DNA of 64,000 bases from Anopheles merus (taxonomy: Eukaryota > Arthropoda > Insecta > Diptera > Culicidae). The translations under genes were made by a program, and so were the position numbers. This document shows, piece by piece, positions 26,535 through 37,108 of this stretch. Positions within the stretch are counted from its first letter, which is position 1; the number at the start of each line of letters is the position of its first letter. The notes beneath the pieces were generated by a model that was not told the origin of the DNA, did no database searches, and saw only the letters and a program-made list of their open reading frames with translations. The stretch is taken from NCBI RefSeq assembly GCF_017562075.2, contig NC_054082.1, forward strand, positions 36,635,442-36,699,441, written 5' to 3'.

Positions 26535-26972
26535 TTCTTTTTCCAGTACATTGACAAACAAAACTCCTCCATGGCGCTGCGTTACTGGCGGGAAGCGATA
26601 CAGCAAAACCCCCGACACAGCAAAGCCTGGGCCAACATACTCGCACTGTACGACAATCGGGGCCGCACGGAGGATATTATTCGCACGTCGGCCCTGGCAC
26701 TGACCTTCCTACCGAACGATACCGCCATCCTGTTTACCCGTGCCAATGCGTACGGCAAGCTGGGTCAGTACGAGACGGCCGAATCGCTGTACCATCAAAT
26801 CATTGCCGCCCGGCCCGACCACGCCGTGTACCGGGCGAATCTCGGCGTGCTGTATCACCGGTGGGGCCAGCGGAAGGCGCAAGCAATCGAGCAGTACCGG
26901 GCAGCGTTGCGGCTGGATCCGAATTTGCGCAGTGCCAAAACGAACCTGCTGAAACTGATGGACGCGACGTAG
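24683..26972 (+). CDS. Tmtc4: TMTC4-type transmembrane O-mannosyltransferase with TPR repeats
   Basis: TMTC proteins are ER membrane enzymes that add O-linked mannose to cadherin-type domains. Exons: 24683-24715, 24801-26408, 26547-26972; introns of 85 and 138 bp are GT-AG and phase 0; the product is 688 residues (human TMTC4 about 740). After an 11-residue start comes a first membrane segment and a luminal loop with FVFDDS, SHKSFRPLTVL, and later HPIHTEAV and VGRADLLAA, all family hallmarks, then several hydrophobic segments to about residue 410. The C-terminal third carries tandem TPR units (for example YYNIARLATDQGDRETAFTF and SAWMNLGIVQAARKDHDAAL). WLNSWLLICPDWLSFDW points to TMTC4 among TMTC1-4. 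The start at 24683 is chosen because the second exon has no upstream in-frame ATG. The second intron is stop-free and a multiple of three. Family assignment is firm; the first exon less so. Confidence 0.9.
24765..24780. repeat. Poly-C tract in TMTC4 intron 1
   Basis: Sixteen C residues lie about 20 bp before the AG acceptor at 24799-24800 and form part of its pyrimidine tract. Length variation is likely. Confidence 0.9.
26467..26540. repeat. (CT)n microsatellite in TMTC4 intron 2
   Basis: A long CT run fills most of the 138-bp intron and supplies the pyrimidine tract of its acceptor. On the coding strand it reads as alternating Ser-Leu codons without a stop. Confidence 0.95.
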
Positions 26973-28119
26973 GCGGGCGCAACAACACGTAGACTGTTAA
27001 CTGACTGATCAAAGGGCGCGATCACTTTTATAAAGCAAACGATGGTCTGTTTACTAGGTATGGGAATTATTCCATTATTTATTACTCTCGGCGTAACGCG
27101 GTGGAAACGTTTTCCTTCATTTTATCCTTAACGCATATAAGATATGACTTAAAACGCGAAAGCCTGGTCAAAAGCATGTAAGATACTCGTACTCTGATAG
27201 ACGTAATTTTAACCATTCTGAACACTTCGAGAAGCAGTGCATATCGTACGCGGAACCACGGAGCAAGCAATAACTTATACATCGAACGAAAGGAAAACTC
27301 AGCGAAAAGTAAACATAATCAAGTGAATTTTACACATATAACTCGCAGTTCTAGTTTATTTCATTTATTATAGCGTTATCAGCGTCTAACAACTTAGTTC
27401 TAAAGTCTTTGCAATTCTTCATTTGGGGCGTGATTAGTGATATCGCGAGAAAGTGACCATGATTTTTAGTAATTAAGTGATAGTAGTTCAAATTGATGAT
27501 ATGAATCATTTACAGCAATCAAACACTGCGGTCTTACGGTTGCAATGTCGGCGTCTAGAAAGGGGAACGGTGATTTTATACACTTCCGGGTTTGAGTTTA
27601 TACACGTAAAATGGGCTGATTACCCAATTCACGTGTTAATACAAGTAACAAAAACCTGTAAAGGCAAATTATAGAACGTGTTGCCTTATGAGAAAATAAT
27701 GGAAAGTTAAGAAATCAAATGCTCCAACGGTTTAGATTTACTATTCCTACGTTTGATCTCATATCAATTATCTTTTGCCATTTTTGCCAAAATATACTCT
27801 ACCTCTATTTACGTGAAATGCTTCCCAATGCACTGGACCGACGTTGCTGGGCATGGGTAAAAACAAAACCAGTCACAAATAGTCAAACCCATTATATGCT
27901 TATCACGGGCTAAATCGAAAACAGTGGTTGCGCCAATTAAGAAGATGAAAAAGTTCATCAAGAATGCTTCACTTTGCACTAAAGCATTCAAAATACACGT
28001 AGGAATTTCATTGGATCCAAATTTCAGGGCTCACTTTCACGCAATTTCTAATCATCGCTCACTGAGATGCGCATATTTACAGCCATTTAACAGCAAACCC
28101 ATCCAACTCATCATCATCA
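26973..28119. other. Convergent 3' region between TMTC4 and the ZAD zinc-finger gene
   Basis: AT-rich sequence holding the 3' untranslated regions of both genes. No AATAAA was found on the plus strand for TMTC4. On the minus strand AATAAA-type signals are seen at 27355-27369 and 27078-27083. The short open frames here show no recognisable protein. Confidence 0.6.
27355..27369 (-). terminator. Candidate poly(A) signals of the zinc-finger gene
   Basis: Two closely spaced AATAAA-type hexamers on the minus strand (TTTATT on the plus strand at 27355-27360, and TTTATTA at 27364-27369) lie about 750 bp past the zinc-finger stop codon. Assignment rests on motif and orientation only. Confidence 0.35.
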
Positions 28120-30188
28120 TCATCGGTGCATTATCGGCTGACCGACCAGCTCCACCAGCTCGTCATCGCCCGAGTCCTGTACTACCAGCAGATCATCGAG
28201 ACCATCGCTTTTAATGATGTAATCGGCAAAGTTCACGATTGACACGTTTTCCAACTCTTCTGTCGTGATTGCCGCTGATGTTGCACTACCACCACCACCA
28301 CCATCATCATTGTTATGCACCATTGCCGTCCATTCGGTTGCTGCAATCAGTCCGGGACCGGTGCCATGGTGATACGAATCAACCAGAACACCACCGTTGC
28401 CACTTGATTGCTGCTCGTCTTTGGATGCACTCGCAATCAACTCGTCCTGCAGCTGTTCCGTGTAGATGACGTCCGTCGACTGCTGCTTACTGTTACTGTT
28501 GTTTGTCATTTCAATTTCGGACCCTTGGGCGGTACTCACATCGGTATTAGTAATCGGATGTGTGTTGTAGTGGGTTTTCAAGTGGTGTGATTTTGTGAAC
28601 CGTTTCCCACAGATCGAACAACTGAAAGGAATGCAAATAATGAGCTTTTTCCTTGTGCAAGAGCTCTAGTCCAGTGCTACCTACCAATACTTCTTTACGC
28701 CAGTGTGTACGAGCAGGTGGCTATTAAGAACGTGCGAGTATGAGAACGTCTTGTCACAATAGTGGCACGCATAAGGTCTGAAAATGAAAACAGGGGAAAA
28801 AGAGAGACATTAACTGACCCTTCGCTTTGCCGCCCCAATGTCGGAACTCACCGTTCACCCGTGTGTGTACGTTCGTGTTTCGTTTTGCTACCGAAGTCCG
28901 AGTACGCCCGTTCACAGTATTGACATTTGTACGGTTTTTGGCCGGTATGGATGCGCATGTGGCGCTGCAGCTCGAACGGCACGACGAACGACTTCTCGCA
29001 GTAGTCACACTTGTGTGGTCGATCGCCGCGATGCCGCCGCATGTGCGTTTCTAGCGCGTGCTTATGCTTGTACGTCACGTTGCACAGTTTGCAGACGAGC
29101 GATGGCTTCGGGGCGGACAGGTTGCGTTTTACGCGAATTACCGTCTCGACGCCGCTACCATCGGCGGCTGGCTGTGTTGTGACCGCTTCGATCGTGGGCT
29201 TCGTCTCGTTTGGTGTGTGTGATTTGCGGATGGTTTGTAACGTTTTCACACTGGCCGCGTTGGTGCGGTTGGCGAAGGAATACTGTTTGCCTTTGGAATG
29301 GGTGTTGGTGCTGTCCGGAGTCATGCTGCTTGTGGTCTTGCGTAGCGTTTGATCGGCAGTGGCCGTGTTCTGTACATGCTATAAGTAATAGAAACATTAA
29401 TCAATTCAGGTCCCCCCAATTCCTGGTAAAATGCAACCTATACGTACCATCACATCTACCGCCGGTTCTAACATCGAATCATCAGTTTCCGTTTCATTTA
29501 CGACTTCAAACATGTACTCTATATGGTCGTTCTTCGTAGCCTCTGCACTCTCCATCGCCAGAGTGATATTTCCATCTAAGCTAGAATGATGCATCGGTTC
29601 AACCATCGCCACTGTTTCAGTTACCGAATTCACCGGTTCTTCCACGGGAACGTCCGCATTCCCGTTGAGAGGATCCATTTTCATGTTTCCCGAGTTGAAT
29701 ATCACATCCTCCGCGCTATGGTGCACCAACTTCACGTCCAATCCGGACGGAGGTTTGTACGTGTACATCACACCGGAATCAAGATGTATTGCTATTTCTT
29801 CCCCATCGTCCGGGTCGGAATGGATTGATTGTGCAAGCGTTGGTTGCAGCATCATATCGAGCTGCTTCTCTTCCAGCCCATTGTACGAGAGGTACGTTTG
29901 CAGCACGACGCTGGAGCTGGTGCAGTTGGCCCGAAACCGACACGCCACATCGAGATCATCGACGCACTGCCGACAGATCCGGTTCGGGAGGCTATCGTGC
30001 GGATAGATTTCTACGTCCACGCACTGCATCACCTTCTCGGAGTAGGTAAGCTGGGTAGTTTGGTCCAGGTCGAAGATGGACCGCGTATCGTTTGACTGTT
30101 GCAAACATGTGCGGCAAATGGTGTGCAGCTCGGGATGAAGCTGGGGTGCCACCGTTTCGGATGGTCGCGCTTGTTTGTACGGAAACAT
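28120..30188 (-). CDS. ZAD-domain C2H2 zinc-finger protein
   Basis: A nuclear DNA-binding protein of the insect-expanded ZAD-ZNF family, so probably a transcription regulator; the specific orthologue is not recognised. Exons (minus): 30188-29448, 29378-28852, 28777-28685, 28621-28120; all introns GT-AG, 63-74 bp, phases 0, 2, 2; product 620 residues. The N-terminal ZAD spans about residues 20-100 with the paired zinc-binding CRTC and CRQC. An acidic linker follows, then five C2H2 fingers: LVCKLC..HMRRH, HKCDYC..HMRIH, YKCQYC..HERTH, YACHYC..HLLVH, YCCSIC..HYNTH. The fourth and fifth fingers are completed only after splicing, which supports the exon model. TGEKP-like linkers (HTGQKPYK) join fingers. 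A Gly-rich acidic C-terminus ends at five consecutive in-frame TGA codons. The ZAD usually mediates homodimerisation. Confidence 0.9.
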
Positions 30189-31931
30189 GGTTTACCACTG
30201 CAGCCCGGGACACATTCTGCAAGACTTCTTGGTAAAAGGTGGAACGGTGTGCTTGTGTGTGGTACGACACGGCAGCGAGTTGTTATTGTTTTCATTTTGA
30301 GCATTTCCCAAGCATCAAATGGAACTGTCATCGTAAGTACAGGGTGATTATTGAAAAGTTTTTTATGCAATCTGCATTTACAAGGTTGTACGCGGCCGAG
30401 GAAGCGCGTTTCGTGTATTTGCGGCCTAAAATTCAATTCTCACTTGCCTGTGAATTCACATCGAAATTTGGTATTTAAACACTCGTGTCGCCATTCTTGT
30501 TCTAGCGATACTTCAATATGAAATTATACAACAATACAGAGGGAAGCTATCAAAGCGAAAAAACTTGACCGAATGGCTATCCACAAACAGATGGCGCAAC
30601 TAGTTTTATTACTATTTTTAAAATGCTCTAGTTGCTCCAAATACCAAACGAAGCCTATTAGACCGCGTTTAGGAGTCGTTTAGTGGCTTTGTGGCACTTG
30701 AGATGGTTTAATGCGACAGTTCGTCAGCTTTTTCCTTCTAACTTCAAGATCCCTGGGATCAAATGTACTTCCCGAAATTTGAAGAAATAGATGTTGAAGG
30801 ATAATAATGCATGGGGAGAACAATTCAGCACAGCCAGTAACAAATACAGAGCGATTCAGCGTTTTTCGGTTGAATCGAAACCTCTAAAAATGAAATGACT
30901 ACTGGACCCGGTTTGCGAATCACGTTAGAACAAAAATTTCGGCTGTGAAACTGATTCAACAATGGGTTCCAATTTTGAAATTTATTGAGATTGTGCTACT
31001 GGTTAAAATATATTTTAAGCCGTTTCCATAAAACATCATCTACACATCTGTAAAAAGGAAACTTTTCATTCCTATGTTTAATTGTCAATTAGTGTGAAAT
31101 GAATGAACCTGGCCGACATGCATTTTTGTCCAACTCAACAAACCTCCGTCATCCCGTACAAACTGTCAAACGTCAACGTCATTGTCCAACCTGGTATTCT
31201 AGAGCTTTCATCGCTCAAGAACCACGAAACACGGGTAAAAGCGTAAAGTAAACTTCGGTAGGTACTGGTGAAAAGAGAGAAAAAAAATCCGGAAATTAGC
31301 GACCTATTAGGGAAAGTGTATCCAGCGCCCTGGTGAAAGGTTGCTCAGTGCAAACGAGCAAAGGCGAAACCGGTCCTGCCCGTCAACAAAGAAAAGTTTG
31401 CCCGTCCCCAGAACGCACGGTCTCAGGAACGAACATTTCCTCAGCTGTGTGGCATTAGCGCGGCGTACCGCTGTGCGTGTGTGTTCTGTTCTTGTTACCA
31501 TCTACACCCGCACTCGCTGGAAAATCGTCTTTCAAGCGTCGAGTTGCTGACCGAGGTTCCGATCCGCAATTACAGCGCGTGGCTACATCATACGAACCCG
31601 CTGTCGTCCACCCTCAATCCGTCCTTCCGAGCAACTTGTGTACGCCACCACCCGCTTGGTGAATCAAGTGTGTGTTATTCATGGTGACGGTGTAGGCAAC
31701 TGCAGGTGCCGTACGAAATTTCGTCCAAGTTCTGGTCACGGGAGCTACTACCACAACGGTGAAGGTTTATGTGTTCCAGTGAACGTTTTGCTTGCCCTGC
31801 CTTCGGTCGAAATAAGTAGCCGCCCTACGTCGGCAAGAAGTTCCAAAGTTGAAAGGCCCCCAGTAGGTGAACCATTAACTATTCACCAAATCGAAACACC
31901 CGTACACCGCTGCGCCTACTTCCTAGGACCA
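30189..31931. other. Divergent intergenic region, zinc-finger gene and Mkk4
   Basis: A head-to-head region. CTGTCAAA at 31163-31170, followed by CGTCAACGTC, lies where the Mkk4 promoter is expected. The stretch from about 31260 to 31931 is GC-richer and probably forms the Mkk4 5' untranslated region; its open frames have no homology that I recognise. The middle part (30.4-31.1 kb) is AT-rich with nothing further visible. Confidence 0.5.
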
Positions 31932-33501
31932 ATGTCAGACGATCAGAGTTCACAATCCTCCCCAGGTAATACAGCGTGTGCCCGTGCGCGCTGGGAAGGT
32001 CGGTCGGTCGGTCGTCGAACTGGTATCGAATGGAATTTAATCTCTCTCTCTCTCTTTCTTGTTCCTCACTCTCCTATAACTTCCACATCCAGCAACCACA
32101 CCATCCTCAGCACGTCCCTTCATGCCACTGCCGCTGGAACTGAACGGCGAGCGAAGGAAACCGTCCAAAAAGCTCAGCTTCCAAGGATGCCAGGGCGGGC
32201 AGGCGCCGGTCATACCGGATCCGACGCGCGAACGCATACGAATGCAGGCGACGGCGGGCAAACTACAGATCGCGCCGAACCAAACGTACGACTTCACCTC
32301 GGAAGATATGATTGACGAGGGTGAAATAGGGCGCGGTGCGTTCGGTGCCGTCAACCGGATGAAGTTCACGCACACGGGCACGGTGATGGCGGTGAAGCGG
32401 ATCCGCTCGACCGTGGACGAGAAGGAGCAGAAGCAGCTGCTGATGGATCTGGAGGTGGTGATGAAGTCAAACGACTGCAACACCATCGTCACGTTCTACG
32501 GGGCACTGTTCAAGGAGGGCGACTGCTGGATCTGCATGGAGCTGATGGACACGTCGCTGGACAAGTTCTACAAGTTTATCTGCGAAAAGCAGCAGAGCCC
32601 CATCCCGGAACCGATACTGGCGCAGATCACGTTCGCGACGGTCCGCGCGCTCAACTATCTGAAGGAGGAGCTGAAAATTATCCACCGGGATGTAAAACCG
32701 AGCAATATACTGCTGAAACGGAACGGCGACATTAAGCTGTGCGATTTCGGCATCTCCGGCCAGCTAGTGGATTCGATCGCACGCACCAAGGATGCCGGCT
32801 GCCGGCCATACATGGCGGTAAGAAAGAGAGAGAGACCAAATGATGTAGGGGATACGTTACGATTAACCCCGAACCGGTATGTGTCTGTTTGCGTTTTCTT
32901 TTGTTTTCGACAGCCCGAACGCATCGATCCCCAGCGCGCTAAGGGTTATGACGTGCGCAGTGACGTGTGGTCGCTCGGAATTACGCTGATGGAGGTGGCG
33001 ACCGGGAAGTTCCCCTATCCAAAGTGGGGTTCCGTGTTTGAGCAGCTTTCACAGGTACAGCGAAGGTGGAGGAAGTATGCAACAACGTGCAGGAAGTGTA
33101 AACATTGTTTTCTTCTCTTCTCTGATTGGCTTTCGCCTTAGGTTGTCGAAGGTGACCCGCCTAGACTGTCCACCACCTACAATGGGATGGAATTTTCGAT
33201 AGATTTTGTAAATTTTGTAAATACCTGGTAAGTGCCATCACCGCATTGCGGCTGCCAGTTTCATCATATCTAATGTGCACCTGCATCTTCTTTGCTTCAT
33301 GTTTTCAGTTTAATTAAAGACGAGCGCGATCGTCCCAAGTACGGTCGGCTGTTGCAGCATCCGTTCATTCAGCAGGCCGAAAAAAGTGACACAGACGTAG
33401 CGGCATACGTAAGCGAAGTGCTGGAATCGATGGCCAACAATGGTATCACGCAGTTTACCACGGACCTGCCAGCGGAAGGTTGGAACGAAAGCTTCAATTA
33501 G
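31932..33501 (+). CDS. Mkk4: MAP kinase kinase 4 (dual-specificity kinase of the JNK/p38 pathway)
   Basis: A cytosolic MAP2K that phosphorylates the Thr and Tyr of JNK (and p38) activation loops. Exons: 31932-31965, 32093-32817, 32914-33054, 33142-33227, 33309-33501; introns GT-AG, 81-127 bp; product 392 residues (human MAP2K4 399). The N-terminus has a basic-hydrophobic stretch (RRKPSKKLSF) that resembles the MKK4 docking site. Kinase features: GRGAFG loop at 91-96, Lys113 in AVK, HRD at 209-211, DFG at 229-231. The activation loop SIARTKDAGCRPYMA carries Ser239 and Thr243, equal to the MKK4 phosphosites, and identifies MKK4 rather than MKK7/Hep. FPYPKWGSVFEQL and a C-terminal HPFI motif follow. 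A second in-frame acceptor lies 18 bp further in exon 2 (exon from 32111). The start is the only ATG that joins in phase. Confidence 0.93.
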
Positions 33502-34086
33502 GGTGTGAGCAGTGGGAAAAAAGTTACCCCGTTACGCAATATGCATAATATCTATTCGTTCCGGTAGAAACGTACCAAACGACGTATAAGTTAGGTCGCA
33601 TTTTGATTGTACACTATTTTCTGTTTAAAAAAAATCCCTCTCTTACTCTCTTCACACCTGTCCAAACGTTCTAGTCTATTTTGAAGGATACATTCGGCTT
33701 AGATTCGCTGCATTGTGCAATTACTATCTAATTTCCTACCTCTCTATTTCAGTTTATTCAGAAATTAAGCATATAGAATTTGAAAAACATTCTTCAGAAC
33801 AATTCGGTTCGCTCGTAACGGACGTAAACTATCAGCAACAGCAATGTTTTAACTCAAAATCCCAACAGTAAAATAAGGGCGCGGACAATAATGAACTAGC
33901 ATTCTGGACAGCGAATTAGTGATTTTTTTTCATGGATACACAACATTGTGGCAATTCTGATTTAGCATTCTTTTTGTTAAAGAAACAAAACACACGATAT
34001 TCTTTGATAGGTAAATTAAACATAATTTAAAAGGAAAACATCAATTTGCAATACGGACAAATGCGCAGGAATTTATCCCGGTCAGG

Positions 34087-34092
34087 AATAAA
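34087..34092 (+). terminator. Candidate poly(A) signal of Mkk4
   Basis: AATAAA lies 586 bp past the Mkk4 stop codon and before the CA microsatellite. It is the first such hexamer in the right orientation that I noticed. Confidence 0.35.
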
Positions 34093-34159
34093 GGCAGATT
34101 ATGTCCGTAAACATTCAAACCACTACTACCATTCACTCACATACACAATTACAAATAAT

Positions 34160-34162
<3 letters not shown>

Positions 34163-34217
<55 letters not shown>
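34163..34217. repeat. (CA)n microsatellite
   Basis: About 27 uninterrupted CA units downstream of Mkk4. Confidence 0.97.
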
Positions 34218-34221
<4 letters not shown>

Positions 34222-35128
34222 TAGCATGTAAGTAGCAAAGCAAAGAAAAATTAGATTCCTCGTGTAATCCACATTTTGTTGCGCTCCCCAGAATGAATGG
34301 AAGGAACAGGGACGATTTCTGGACGAGTAAGGATGAAAAAGAAAAAGCTGATAACACAATGTCTACCGTGGAAGAGAGTGGGAAGGGTAGGGAAAGAGAT
34401 GAATAACATTCATATGTAGAACCTACAATATGCTACACAGTTGGTTGTTGTTAGTTGTTGAAAAGAGGGAAAACAAAACGTAGGCAAAATGTGATCCTTT
34501 TGACTGGTTTTCATTTTTCTATTAAAGCCATTTTGTGATGCAATGATGAGATAAATGATAGTAGCGATTAGCAAACTGTAGCGTAATGGTAATGTGAGAG
34601 CAGACACACACAGAGGAAACGATTACTAAAACTACACCACTAATTATCTACTAAAAACCAAACAAACCGTTTAAACACGGATTTACTAACACTCACACAA
34701 TACACAGGAAACGTTTTCGCTAGTGGGAAACGAGTAGTAGCAGGTATTATAGTGTTCTAGTAGTAGTAACAGTAGTAATAAGGATAGCAACAGCAAGCAA
34801 AAAAAACATGGCAAGAGGAACGATTTTTAGCAATTGTTAAAAAACAAAAAACAAAAATGATCCTCTCCATTAGTCCCGCGTGTCGCTGTGCTGGAGGGTA
34901 GAACATTCATAACACTTTCTTCCGGAGTAACCACTTGAACACTAGAGTTCTAGCGCAATAGAAGAAAAAACATGACGAGATAGAGCCATTATACTTGAAC
35001 TGTACCGTTGAATGTTAACTGTGCTTTCATCAATCCTCGCGTTTTCTCTTTTAAATTTCAATACTAAATTTCCGTTATTTTAGCTAATGTTCCAAGTTCG
35101 ATAGTAGAGAATGGTATTCGATCGAATC

Positions 35129-35177
35129 CACACAGCCACACACACACACATACACACTTGCACACACACACACACTT

Positions 35178-35228
<51 letters not shown>

Positions 35229-35255
35229 ACACACACACACACTTGCACACACACA

Positions 35256-35331
<76 letters not shown>
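35129..35331. repeat. Long compound (CA)n repeat
   Basis: About 200 bp of CA repeats broken by recurring CTTGCACAC and CACCACAC interruptions, suggesting local duplication of interrupted blocks. Confidence 0.97.
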
Positions 35332-35333
<2 letters not shown>

Positions 35334-37108
35334 AGACAGGTGGGTGCGTTATTCGTTATAAAGTTCTGCAAATTGTCCTAACAGTCCTAGCGTAAGTGCA
35401 CGGTTGTTCAAGTGCGAGTGCTAGCACACATTTTCTACGCCTACTCTTTTTATCTACGCTTTTCTACTGTGGTTGCCTTATAAAGAGATATGTCAGTATG
35501 TCGTCGTCGCCGTCGTCTGTCGTTTGTAGTAAGCGTGTGCATGTTTGGAAACGGAAAAGGGAAGATCGCTAGGTAAAGAGTACCCGTGTGTTTGTTTTAA
35601 TTTCTGGTTTTGCCATTCCTTTAATGATTTCACCTTTAGCAACAGACACGTACACACACACACATACATCCCATCCTAGGTATTTGTTGTTACCACCACC
35701 CACCCCCCGCGGATGTTGCGTTCTTTGGGCGACCGCGCGCGCTCAATACGTTTTGCAGTTGCACCACACGCCGTGGGCAAATGATTCTAGCGCACTATAT
35801 ATTTACAAGGAAGTATTTAGCGTATAAACCTAGGCTACCAGTAAGATAACACTCCCATATACACACATACACATACACAACACGCAAGAGCTTTATCGTA
35901 GTTGTTTTGTGGCGAGGAATAGTGTAATGCACGAACAAAAAAGGCCGGAATAAACGTAAAGATAATACTGGGGGGATCGATGATTTCAAAAATGAGGTCG
36001 AAAGTCAAATTGGGGTAAGATTTGCGTAAGTTTTAACTGTGACATTGAATTTAGAAGGGTGCGGGCAGGGAGTGGGTGTGCGTTAAAAAATATGATGTAT
36101 GAAACAAGTGGATAAAAAACCCCGTTGTGTTGTGTGCGATAGCAAATGTCTGACATTAGTTATGCTAATAAGTAAGATGTATAATTTATGGGGACATGTC
36201 CAACAACCGCAGCGCATAGCAAAACGAGAACTAAACCTAAAGCGGTGCAAACGTAACTAAACAACCGAAAAAAATACACACCATTTGCGAACAATAATAC
36301 AATTCTAACGGAAGCACACTTGCGTTAATTGCAAAGTAAATTAAGAATTTTTGAAATACGGAAGAAATTTAAGGAAAAAAACGCACCACCACGTGTCCAT
36401 TCGTCACCACATCAATACAGGAGCCGGAATGTGTTTTAAGAGAGGAGCATAAGTTACTACACACACCAATTAATGCATGCATATAGTGCCGGGGTGCAAG
36501 CGCACGTAACACCACAACGGTGCGTATTTCCGTGCAGGGAACTGTGAAGGAAGAAAATAAGGAAATTGAAAATAAAAACCACAACCCACACTTACAAACA
36601 CGCGGACTAAATACCTTGGCAGGTTACCAAATTTAGAAGTTATTAGTTTTTTTTTCTTCTTTTCCTAAAATTCATTCATAACTTCACACATATTGATTGC
36701 TGTAGAAGGAATGCGATTCGCGCTGTATGTCTCGAGTTTACGGACACGACACGGCACAAACCGGATTGTCTTCGTGTCCTGATGCGAGAGCGCGTGCGAA
36801 ATTTCCAACCACCACGTGCTCGGTCGTGCTCGAGAACGAACCTTCCCGCGTGTTCAGTCGCGTACCAACCATCATCGTCGATGGCAATAGCGCAGAAGTG
36901 CATCTTTGTCGTCTTCGTCGTTGGCCTGTGTGTCCGTTACCGTTACCAGAAGCTGTGCCGTTGAAGCCACTCGCAACGGCGAGTCCGCGTGTTTGACCAA
37001 TGTTGGCGGCTTTTAAGTGCGTGAGCTAAACATAACCCATGTTTTGTGTGCTCTAGCCTACGCCTGCTTAGTGATACTGTGTTAGAAAAAGGAAAGAATT
37101 GTCCGAAA

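Larger units (their letters stand above)
33502..37108. other. Mkk4 3' region and upstream region of the stargazin-like gene
   Basis: AT-rich sequence with two long CA microsatellites. Candidate AATAAA signals on the plus strand lie at 34087-34092 and 36571-36576. From about 36.7 kb the sequence becomes GC-rich and probably contains the promoter and 5' untranslated exon of the stargazin-like gene; a TCTAG acceptor-like site lies at about 37050-37055. Open frames made of CA repeats are not coding. Confidence 0.5.

Noticed and set aside
35064..35371. Cys-Val and Thr-His repeat proteins on both strands
   Set aside because: Pure translation of the CA/GT microsatellite.
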